Positions 9,943 through 15,310 of a DNA stretch of 17,910 nucleotides are shown here, piece after piece. The position numbers and the translations under genes are program-made. Position 1 is the first letter of the stretch. Each line of letters opens with the position of its first letter. The stretch covers positions 1 to 17,910 of the forward strand of contig DUUU01000424.1 of the NCBI GenBank assembly GCA_012841485.1, read 5' to 3'. Source of the stretch: Armatimonadota bacterium. GTDB taxonomy: Bacteria > Armatimonadota > JAAZEB01. The notes under the pieces are model-generated. The model was not told where the DNA came from, did not search any database, and worked only from the letters and a program-made list of their open reading frames with translations.

Positions 9943-10475
9943 TCTCTGCTCCCGAGCGCCCGACGCACGGCGCGAACGCCTTCCGGACTTTGAAGGGACA
10001 CCCCTGGACCCAGTGCCTGGCGCACCTGCGCGCTGTCGAAGTGAAATACCGTGCCGTTCTTTTGGTGGGTGCACTGCACATCCACCTCCGGGGCACCGAG
10101 GCACAGCGCGAAGAGCGTGTCGGCCAGGTTTCCAAGCGGCGGCCGATCATAGTCGCGATGCCGCATCCAGGCATCCACTTGGGTACCGCGACCCGGCATC
10201 GAGGTGATCCGCAAGCCCCCGCCACATCTTTCGGCGGTCTGGCGCAGCAGCGCCAAACCCAGCGCGATGGGTCGCTTCCTCTCTGCCTTGTCGCTGGAAA
10301 AGCGCTCTAGCACGTCGCGCACCTGCTCTGGATCCATCCCCTTGCCGTCATCGACGACGCGGATCTCCAGTCGGTCCTTCTCGACATCCTCTACGATGGT
10401 GACCACCACGCGGCGGGCCCCCGCCGCGACGGCGTTCATGCCGATGTCTAGCACGTGCAGGGCGATCTCATCCAT
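9939..10475 (-). CDS. GHKL-type ATPase domain protein of hydrogenase operon (no kinase phospho-acceptor domain)
   Basis: A 178-residue protein made almost wholly of an HATPase_c fold. Seen are the N-box (HVLDIGMNAVAAGA, N14), the G1 box VVDDGKGM (D43), an ALGLALL segment (about 71-77) and the final PGRGT loop (about 94-98). There is no dimerisation/His phosphotransfer domain, sensor or membrane segment, so it is not an ordinary sensor kinase. A ~75-residue tail follows the ATPase core. Proteins of this type recur between nuoE- and hndB-like genes in clostridial [FeFe]-hydrogenase operons, where their role is unclear to my knowledge. Roles in ATP-dependent regulation or assembly of the diaphorase are inference. 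It starts 3 bp after the hoxE stop and its stop overlaps the next start, so the genes are translationally coupled. A paralog sits at 14267. Confidence 0.85.
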   Translation of the reverse strand: MDEIALHVLDIGMNAVAAGARRVVVTIVEDVEKDRLEIRVVDDGKGMDPEQVRDVLERFSSDKAERKRPIALGLALLRQTAERCGGGLRITSMPGRGTQVDAWMRHRDYDRPPLGNLADTLFALCLGAPEVDVQCTHQKNGTVFHFDSAQVRQALGPGVSLQSPEGVRAVRRALGSRE

Positions 10476-10478
10476 CCC

Positions 10479-10952
10479 CTAGCGGTATTTCTTGAGGGTG
10501 CGGATCATCTTGTCTGGCGTCAGCTTGCCGTAGACGTCGTCGCCAATCATCGCTACCGGGGCCAGACCGCACGCGCCGACGCACCGCGCTGCCGAGAGGG
10601 TGAAGAGGTGGTCGGAGGTCGTTTGCCCCAACTCCACGCCCAGTTCCTTCTTGAGCCGCTGCAGGATGCGCTCCGCGCCCTTCACGTAGCACGCCGTGCC
10701 CAAACAGAGCATGATCGTGTGCTTGCCCTTGGGCACCGTCGTGAAGAACGAGTAGAAGGTCACCACGCCATAGACCTTGCTGATGGGAATCCTCAGGCCC
10801 TTGGCTACGTACTGCAGGACCTCCTCCGGAAGATACCCGAAAAGCTCCTGACCGCGGTGCAACACCTGAATCAACGAATCCGGTGAGCGCCCATACTGCT
10901 CCATCACCGAATCCAGCTGCTGATACAGCACATTATCCGCGCATGCTTCCAT
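10479..10952 (-). CDS. hoxE: NuoE-like [2Fe-2S] thioredoxin-fold subunit HoxE/HndA
   Basis: A 157-residue NuoE-family subunit. The [2Fe-2S] ligands are C83 and C88 (CLGTACYVKGA) and C124 and C128 (CVGACGLAP). The usual helical N-terminal part (LFGYLPEEVLQYVAKGL, VYGVVTFYSFF) is present. It pairs with HoxF to form the NAD(H) module. The ATG at 10952 is preferred: it has AGGGG at proper spacing, and with this start all four cysteines have exactly the same numbers as in the plus-strand paralog. A GTG at 10970 would lie inside the Rex-like operator. It is the first gene of operon A, directly downstream of a promoter and Rex-like site. Confidence 0.93.
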   Translation of the reverse strand: MEACADNVLYQQLDSVMEQYGRSPDSLIQVLHRGQELFGYLPEEVLQYVAKGLRIPISKVYGVVTFYSFFTTVPKGKHTIMLCLGTACYVKGAERILQRLKKELGVELGQTTSDHLFTLSAARCVGACGLAPVAMIGDDVYGKLTPDKMIRTLKKYR

Positions 10953-10954
10953 GC

Positions 10955-10972
10955 TTGTGACCCCTTTCACAA
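10955..10972 (-). promoter_or_regulatory. Rex-type redox operator upstream of hoxE
   Basis: The minus strand reads TTGTGAAAGGGGTCACAA, an inverted repeat TTGTGA-N6-TCACAA. It matches the known Rex consensus TTGTGAANNNNTTCACAA at 13 of the 14 defined positions. It sits between the predicted -10 box and the hoxE ATG and overlaps the Shine-Dalgarno, so bound repressor would block transcription start. Rex leaves DNA when NADH/NAD+ rises, which suits an operon for an NAD-linked hydrogenase. No rex gene is in the window. Confidence 0.8.
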
Positions 10973-10975
10973 ACT

Positions 10976-11004
10976 ATTATGGCACGAGAACCGAGGAGTG
11001 ACCA
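10976..11004 (-). promoter_or_regulatory. Sigma-70-like promoter of operon A
   Basis: On the minus strand, a -35-like TGGTCA (+ 10999-11004) and a -10 box CATAAT (+ 10976-10981) are separated by exactly 17 bp. Initiation would fall about 7 bp downstream, within the Rex-like operator. The hoxE ATG begins 24 bp after the -10 box, giving a very short leader. The -10 is good and the -35 moderate. Confidence 0.65.
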
Positions 11005-11117
11005 TCGGGCATTCTCCGCATCGGCGTAAGGGTATTCACTGACAGTAAACCAGGGATCTCCCGGAATATGTCGGAAACATCGGACAGACCCCTGATCCAT
11101 AGGGGGCCGTTCGCCGA

Positions 11118-11867
11118 TCACGCGTAGCCGGCCACTTCGCGGCCGGCCTCGCCGCGCAGTGCCAGGGCGATCTCCGAGACCGTCGGGGCCTCGATTCGAA
11201 AGTAGGTGCGCTGCGCGCCCACGTCGTGCAGGAAATGCGCATCGGAGAAGCGGACCGCCGCGAGCCCGCGGAGCCAGTGCGCGTGCGTCGCGACGAACCC
11301 CTCGGTGGCGTGCCGGGTCAGCTCCACCGCATCCAGGCGCACGCCTTGAGGGAGGAAGCCGAGCTGGCTGACCACGGAGTGCGCCGGCCGGTCCACATGC
11401 GCCGCAATCGCCAGGCCGCCGCGCGCATGCACCTCCGCGCACGCCTCGTCGAGCGTCACCGACGCCGCGTTGGCCAGCAGGCGCCGCTCGAAGCGCACAA
11501 TCTCATCCTTCTCGTTCACCACCACCTGATCGCCGAAGCGGAGCGCGTCATTCGCTAGGTCCGGCAAGCGGGAATAGACAAACTCCTGCCAGGAGGCCGC
11601 GACCTCCAACGAATCGAAGAGGCAGACGAGGTGCGCCTCCTCCGCGGTCTCGAGCTCCATGCCATAGAGGACGGCGACCGGGCTGCCTGCGGCCAGCGTG
11701 CGCAGCGCCCTGCCGTTCTCCGCCATGTTGTGGTCCGTGATCGCGATCAAGTCCAGCCCGACCGCCGCCGCCCGCTCCAGGATCCGGCCCGGAGACATCT
11801 CCAGGTCGCCGCAAGGCGACAGCACCGAGTGAATGTGCAGGTCCGCCGCGTAGACACCCCGGCCCAT
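11118..11867 (-). CDS. PHP-domain metal-dependent phosphoesterase
   Basis: A 249-residue PHP-family protein. The metal-binding motifs are visible in order: DLHIHS (H11, H13) followed by SPCGDL, ITDHN (D45, H46), GMELET (E71), AHL (H79), IAAHVDRP, and FSDAHFLHDVG near the C-terminus. Such proteins hydrolyse phosphoesters at a multinuclear metal centre; the substrate (nucleotide, sugar phosphate or other) is unknown. The ATG at 11867 has GGAGGGCG upstream, and the DLHIHS motif follows directly. The open frame upstream encodes R/G/P-rich, non-protein-like sequence and is rejected. From memory, PHP proteins of this type occur beside nuoE-like genes in clostridial hydrogenase loci, so linkage to operon A is probably functional. 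Operon A has its own promoter downstream of this gene. Confidence 0.86.
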   Translation of the reverse strand: MGRGVYAADLHIHSVLSPCGDLEMSPGRILERAAAVGLDLIAITDHNMAENGRALRTLAAGSPVAVLYGMELETAEEAHLVCLFDSLEVAASWQEFVYSRLPDLANDALRFGDQVVVNEKDEIVRFERRLLANAASVTLDEACAEVHARGGLAIAAHVDRPAHSVVSQLGFLPQGVRLDAVELTRHATEGFVATHAHWLRGLAAVRFSDAHFLHDVGAQRTYFRIEAPTVSEIALALRGEAGREVAGYA

Positions 11868-12164
11868 CGCTCGCCCTCCAGGCTCCCGCGTCGCGCCCCA
11901 GCGCGTCCGGGATCCATTCGCCAACGGGCCCCTTTCTCCTGGCGGCCTCCCTCCTTGCGGATGCTCCTCCGATCGCTCCCCCCTGGTGCCACCCCGGGCC
12001 AGCCGCGCGGTCACCAGGCGCACGAGGGGCAGCGATCGTGAAAATCGGCGCAAACGCCACTCACGCGCGGCCCGCCCCGGTCTCTCGCGAGGCGGGAGGA
12101 CAGGCCAGCCGAGAAGGTGGCACCCGCATGGGCGCCAACGCCCGGAATCACTGGGGTGCGTGCG

Positions 12165-12191
12165 GATCAGATAAGGGAGAAACCTCTGATC
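12165..12191. repeat. Inverted repeat upstream of operon B promoter
   Basis: Perfect 7-bp arms GATCAGA and TCTGATC are separated by 13 bp, centred about 65 bp upstream of the predicted -35. The spacer GATAAGGGAGAA is echoed by GATAAGGAGAA at 12192-12202. It could be an activator or repressor binding site, but no known family is recognised. Confidence 0.4.
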
Positions 12192-12243
12192 GATAAGGAG
12201 AATCCAGGTGAAATTGCCCTGCAGAAACACGGGGTATTCCCGA

Positions 12244-12272
12244 TTGACACCGATAGTCACTGATGTTATAGT
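12244..12272 (+). promoter_or_regulatory. Sigma-70 promoter of operon B
   Basis: A consensus -35 TTGACA (12244-12249) and -10 TATAGT (12267-12272) are separated by exactly 17 bp. Transcription would start near 12279, leaving a leader of about 88 nt before the ATG at 12367. The hexamer ATAGTC occurs twice, at 12253-12258 and 12268-12273, 15 bp apart and overlapping the spacer and -10, which may be an operator half-site pair. No Rex-like palindrome is seen here. Confidence 0.8.
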
Positions 12273-12366
12273 CTGGGCACCGTGCGACAGCGTGTGGATC
12301 GCCCGTGCCTCCGGCGCTGTTCACGATGTCACCGACGCGATCACCGCGCACCAGGAGGGCAGTCAC

Positions 12367-13665
12367 ATGCCTGCTGTCACCTCCAGCGATATCTGTGTCG
12401 GTTATGCCACCCATCCGGAAGGAGAGGGAGGCCTCGAGCTCGTCGTCACGATGGACGAGACGCCTTGCCTGCGCATCCCTCTCTTCACGTCGCCACACGT
12501 CGCCCGGCTCGCACTGGCCGGGAAGCCATTCCACGCCGTGCCGGCCGCTGTCGCGGGCGCATGCGCCCAGCAAGGTGTGTGCCACCAGGTCGCGGCGGTG
12601 GAGGCCCTGGAGGCGGCCTTTGGAATCGAGGCCACGCCCCTGATGAAGGCACACCGGCGCCTCCTCCTGCTCGCGCAGTGGATCCAGGGCCACGCGCTCC
12701 ACATCCATTTCCTGGCGGCACCGGGGTTGCTCGGGCATAGCAGCTCCTTCGCGCTGGCGTCCGCGCACCCGGAGGTCGTGCAGCGCGCGCTCCGGCTCAA
12801 GAAGCTGGGGGCGGACCTGACCGGCATCGTGGGCGGGCGGCGCGCGGCGCCTCTCCCCCTGCGCACCGGTGGAACCCCTCCGCTCCCCAGCCGGTCCGCC
12901 ATCGATCGGGTGCTCCGGCGCCTGGAGCGAGGACGTGTGGATGCGCTGGAGAGCGTTGCCCTCGTGAGCGCGATGCGCATCCCCCCGCTCTCGCTCCCCA
13001 GCGAGCAGGTGGCCGTGCGTGAGGAGGGGGACTACCCGGTCCACGCCGGGCGAGTCACCTCGACGGCCGGCCTCAACCTGCCCGTCTCGCACTATCACCA
13101 GGAGGTCCAGCGGCGCGCGCTCGTCGCTGGCAACCCCCTCACCTGCCACGCGCGCGGGCCAACCCCGCTCCTCGTCGGGCCACTCGCGCGCCTGAACCTG
13201 AACCAAGACCGTCTGAGCACTACGGCATCCCAGGCGCTGCGATCGTGCGGGCTCTCGCTCCCTAGCCACAACCCGCTCGCATCCGTCGTCGCACGCGCCG
13301 TGGAGCTAGTGCATGCGGTGGAAGAGTGCACTCGCATGCTCGACCATCTGGAGTGGCGCGACGAAGAGGTGCGCTATGAGGTGACCGCCGGCGAAGGCGC
13401 AGCAGCCGTCGAATCGCCGCGCGGCCTGCTCTACCACCGCTACCACGTGGATGCCGTGGGCGTGGTTCGCAGGGCGGTAATCGTCTCTCCCGCGTCTCAC
13501 AATGTGCTCAATCTGGAGGCCGCCCTGCGCGCTGTTGCTTCGCGGGGCACCGAGGAGCCGGGTGATCCCCTGAAAATGCGCCTCGCGATGGTGGCGCGCA
13601 GCTATGATCCCTGCGCGACCTGCTCGCGCAACGTCGCCGGCCTTGGCTTCTGTCTGGATGCCTGA
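12367..13665 (+). CDS. Degenerate [NiFe]-hydrogenase large-subunit-like protein
   Basis: A 432-residue homolog of the HoxH at 3302-4726. Matching segments include HPEGEGG (for VTRIEGH), LKKLGADLTGIVGGR, VGPLARLNL, ESPRGLLYHRYHVD and YDPCATCS. The active site is altered. The N-terminal CGIC becomes CAQQ: C66 is kept, the second Cys is Q69, and a new Cys appears at C72 (CAQQGVCH). The C-terminal C416 and C419 are kept, but the cleavage-site His is N422, with only ten residues after it. A standard Ni-Fe site is doubtful. No small subunit is visible nearby. The ATG at 12367 has AGGAGGG upstream and lies downstream of the promoter. A GTG at 12208 with AAGGAG would add 53 unconserved residues and precedes the predicted transcription start. 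Its role is unknown; a scaffold or repurposed redox subunit is inference. Confidence 0.85.
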   Translation: MPAVTSSDICVGYATHPEGEGGLELVVTMDETPCLRIPLFTSPHVARLALAGKPFHAVPAAVAGACAQQGVCHQVAAVEALEAAFGIEATPLMKAHRRLLLLAQWIQGHALHIHFLAAPGLLGHSSSFALASAHPEVVQRALRLKKLGADLTGIVGGRRAAPLPLRTGGTPPLPSRSAIDRVLRRLERGRVDALESVALVSAMRIPPLSLPSEQVAVREEGDYPVHAGRVTSTAGLNLPVSHYHQEVQRRALVAGNPLTCHARGPTPLLVGPLARLNLNQDRLSTTASQALRSCGLSLPSHNPLASVVARAVELVHAVEECTRMLDHLEWRDEEVRYEVTAGEGAAAVESPRGLLYHRYHVDAVGVVRRAVIVSPASHNVLNLEAALRAVASRGTEEPGDPLKMRLAMVARSYDPCATCSRNVAGLGFCLDA

Positions 13666-13680
13666 GCCGGGGCGCAGGCG

Positions 13681-13702
13681 TGCGGCCCGGTGGCGGGCCG
13701 CA
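13681..13702 (+). other. Hairpin abutting the ribosome binding site of the nuoE-like gene
   Basis: A perfect 9-bp stem (TGCGGCCCG/CGGGCCGCA) with a GTGG loop lies directly before the GGAAGGAG Shine-Dalgarno, 15 bp after the hydrogenase-like stop. There is no T-tract, so it is not a terminator. It probably insulates, stabilises or processes the message at the junction between the first gene and the diaphorase genes. Confidence 0.55.
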
Positions 13703-13715
13703 GGAAGGAGTGGCC

Positions 13716-14234
13716 ATGGCGGAAGCAGCAGAAACCCTCGATCTGAGCGAGATCGATGCCGTCATCGACAGCATCGGGAGGGGACACGGCTCGCTCATCC
13801 CGATCCTGCAGAAGACTCAGGAGGTCTTTGGCTACTTGCCAAAGAGCGCGCTCGCGCACATCGCCGACCGGCTCGATATGCCCGTATCCGAAGTCGTGGG
13901 CGTCGCCACCTTCTACTCGCAGTTCTCGCTCACGCGCCGCGGCCGGACGCTCCTCCGGCTCTGCGACGGCACGGCGTGTCATGTCGGCGGCGCGGGGCGG
14001 TCCGTAGAACTGGCGCAGCGCGAACTCGGCATCCAACCGGGCGAGACGACCCCGGACTATGAGTTCACCCTAGAGGTGGTGTACTGCCTGGGTGCGTGCG
14101 CCATCTCGCCCGTCGCGGTGGTGAATGGCCAGGTCGTCGGGCGGGCCACGCCGGAGAAGGTGAAGCAGATCCTCGACGAAGCCCTTGAGAACTCCAAGAC
14201 GCACCAGGAGGCCGCGGTCACGACGAGCGCGTGA
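13716..14234 (+). CDS. NuoE/HndA-like [2Fe-2S] subunit of operon B
   Basis: A 172-residue NuoE-family protein, clearly paralogous to hoxE in operon A. The [2Fe-2S] ligands C83 and C88 (CDGTACHVGGA) and C124 and C128 (CLGACAISP) have identical residue numbers in both. The helical N-terminal region (EVFGYLPKSALAHIADRL, VVGVATFYSQF) is intact. It should form the [2Fe-2S] partner of the NuoF-like fusion encoded downstream. The ATG at 13716 is preceded by AAGGAG at good spacing. An earlier in-frame start at 13680 would fall before the hairpin and is disfavoured. The C-terminus has an extra ~15 residues compared with HoxE. Its stop overlaps a GTG that could start the next gene. Confidence 0.92.
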   Translation: MAEAAETLDLSEIDAVIDSIGRGHGSLIPILQKTQEVFGYLPKSALAHIADRLDMPVSEVVGVATFYSQFSLTRRGRTLLRLCDGTACHVGGAGRSVELAQRELGIQPGETTPDYEFTLEVVYCLGACAISPVAVVNGQVVGRATPEKVKQILDEALENSKTHQEAAVTTSA

Positions 14235-14266
14235 TCACCGGACAAGAGCAGATATGGGCAGTAGCC

Positions 14267-14914
14267 ATGCGCGAGCTAGCTGAACACGTCCTCGATGTCG
14301 CCTTCAACTCGTTGGAGGCGGGCGCCCGGCGCCTACGCATCGAGGTGACCGAGGAGATCACCGCCGACCGGATCGTGATCCGCGTCATCGATGATGGCCG
14401 CGGGATGGATCCGGAGGAGGCGCGCCGGATAGCCGACCCTTTCTATACGACGCGCGCCACCCGGCGGGTGGGCCTCGGCATTCCGTTGCTGGCAGAGGCG
14501 GCGCGCGCGTGCGAGGGCGGCCTGGAGGTCCGCTCGCGCCCGGGGGAAGGCACCACGGTCACCGCCTGGCTGCGCGCCAGCCACGTGGATCGGCAGCCGA
14601 TGGGAGACATGGCCGCCACCCTGGTCACGCTGATCGCCGCGGCGCCGATGATCGACCTGGAGTATCAACATGGGGTGGATGGGCACCGCTTCACCTTCAG
14701 CACCGCGCAGGCGAGAGAACTGGCAGGCGAGACTTCCCTCGCCCACCCGGCGGTCGCGCGCTGGCTACGCGAGTACCTAGAGGAACATCTCCACGCGCTC
14801 GGTGAGGGCCGGCCGGGATCGGTGCGGCTGCCGGCCATCGAGAGCTCCGGAACACCGACAGTTGAGCGGGAGCACGAGCCACCGCGGGCTACTCTCCCCC
14901 AGGAGGACAACTGA
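14267..14914 (+). CDS. GHKL-type ATPase domain protein of operon B
   Basis: A 215-residue paralog of the ATPase protein at 9939-10475. ATP-binding boxes are intact: N14 in the N-box (HVLDVAFNSLEAGA), D43 in VIDDGRGM, DPFYTTR, GLGIPLL and PGEGT. The G2 region (GLGIPLL) looks closer to consensus than in the operon A copy. A hydrophobic stretch ATLVTLIAAAPMI follows the core, and an acidic/proline-rich tail ends the protein. There is no phospho-acceptor or sensor domain. The ATG at 14267 aligns exactly with the start of the paralog. A GTG at 14231, overlapping the previous stop, is an alternative that adds 12 residues. The stop overlaps the next start (TGATG). The role is unknown; a regulatory or assembly ATPase for the diaphorase is inference from its conserved position. 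Confidence 0.85.
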   Translation: MRELAEHVLDVAFNSLEAGARRLRIEVTEEITADRIVIRVIDDGRGMDPEEARRIADPFYTTRATRRVGLGIPLLAEAARACEGGLEVRSRPGEGTTVTAWLRASHVDRQPMGDMAATLVTLIAAAPMIDLEYQHGVDGHRFTFSTAQARELAGETSLAHPAVARWLREYLEEHLHALGEGRPGSVRLPAIESSGTPTVEREHEPPRATLPQEDN

Positions 14915-15300
14915 TGAGTGAGACAAGGACGCTGAAGTCGCTCGATGACCTGAGGCGCCTGCGGGAGGAGGCGCATCGGGACATCCGGGTGCGGGAAGCC
15001 ACGGGCACCAAGATCATCATCGGCATGGGCACGTGCGGGATCGCCGCCGGCGCGCGCGAGGTGATGCGCGCCGTGCTGGAGGAGCTCGCCAGGGAGAGTA
15101 TCGAGGCGCACGTCACCACCGTCGGTTGCATTGGGATGTGCGCGCAGGAGCCGCTCCTGGATATCGTCCAGGCGGGCGGCGCCCGCATCGCCTACGGAAA
15201 GGTCACGCCCGAGAGGGTGCCGCGCATCATATCCGAGCACCTCCTCCGCGGCCAGCCCGTCGAGGAATGGGTGGTGGGGAGGACCTCGAGCTTCGGATAG
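14914..15300 (+). CDS. HndB-like thioredoxin-fold (2Fe-2S) ferredoxin-like protein
   Basis: A 128-residue protein with the family core MGTCGIAAGAREVMRA and VGCIGMCAQEP, ending in TPERVPRIISEH. Three cysteines are visible: C41, C72 and C76. This is the cysteine set I expect in HndB-like proteins of NADP-reducing hydrogenases, which are thought to hold or contact a [2Fe-2S] centre; the fourth ligand is not obvious. The ATG at 14914 overlaps the ATPase stop and follows AGGAGGA. The next gene begins 10 bp after the stop. Its operon A counterpart has lost all three cysteines. Confidence 0.85.
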   Translation: MSETRTLKSLDDLRRLREEAHRDIRVREATGTKIIIGMGTCGIAAGAREVMRAVLEELARESIEAHVTTVGCIGMCAQEPLLDIVQAGGARIAYGKVTPERVPRIISEHLLRGQPVEEWVVGRTSSFG

Positions 15301-15310
15301 GAGGAGGCAA

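Larger units (their letters stand above)
11868..12366. other. Divergent control region between PHP gene and operon B
   Basis: These 499 bp hold no convincing gene. The left ~300 bp are GC-rich with G/R/P-biased translations in all open frames, typical of non-coding DNA here. The right part is relatively AT-rich and carries the operon B promoter, an inverted repeat and two similar purine-rich runs. The minus strand has a possible divergent -10 (TATAAC, complement of + 12265-12270), but no good -35 is seen for the PHP gene. Confidence 0.7.

Noticed and set aside
10980..10995. TGGCACG resembling half of a sigma-54 promoter
   Set aside because: It is on the plus strand, the wrong orientation for operon A, and the matching -12 element (TTGC) is absent.
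10933..11100. A 55-codon minus-strand reading frame overlapping the operon A promoter and the hoxE start
   Set aside because: No Shine-Dalgarno, no homology that I recognise, and it spans the promoter, operator and hoxE start.
11977..12126. GGTGGCACC-like motifs on both strands resembling the T-box core
   Set aside because: Only the short core matches. There is no visible specifier stem, AGTA bulge or antiterminator/terminator pair, and the neighbouring genes are not amino-acid genes. Chance in GC-rich DNA is the simplest explanation.
12208..12366. An N-terminal extension of the hydrogenase-like protein from a GTG with AAGGAG upstream
   Set aside because: The extension precedes the predicted transcription start, has no similarity to large subunits and would place the conserved HPEGEGG motif too far from the N-terminus. 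It stays as an alternative if transcription starts further upstream.
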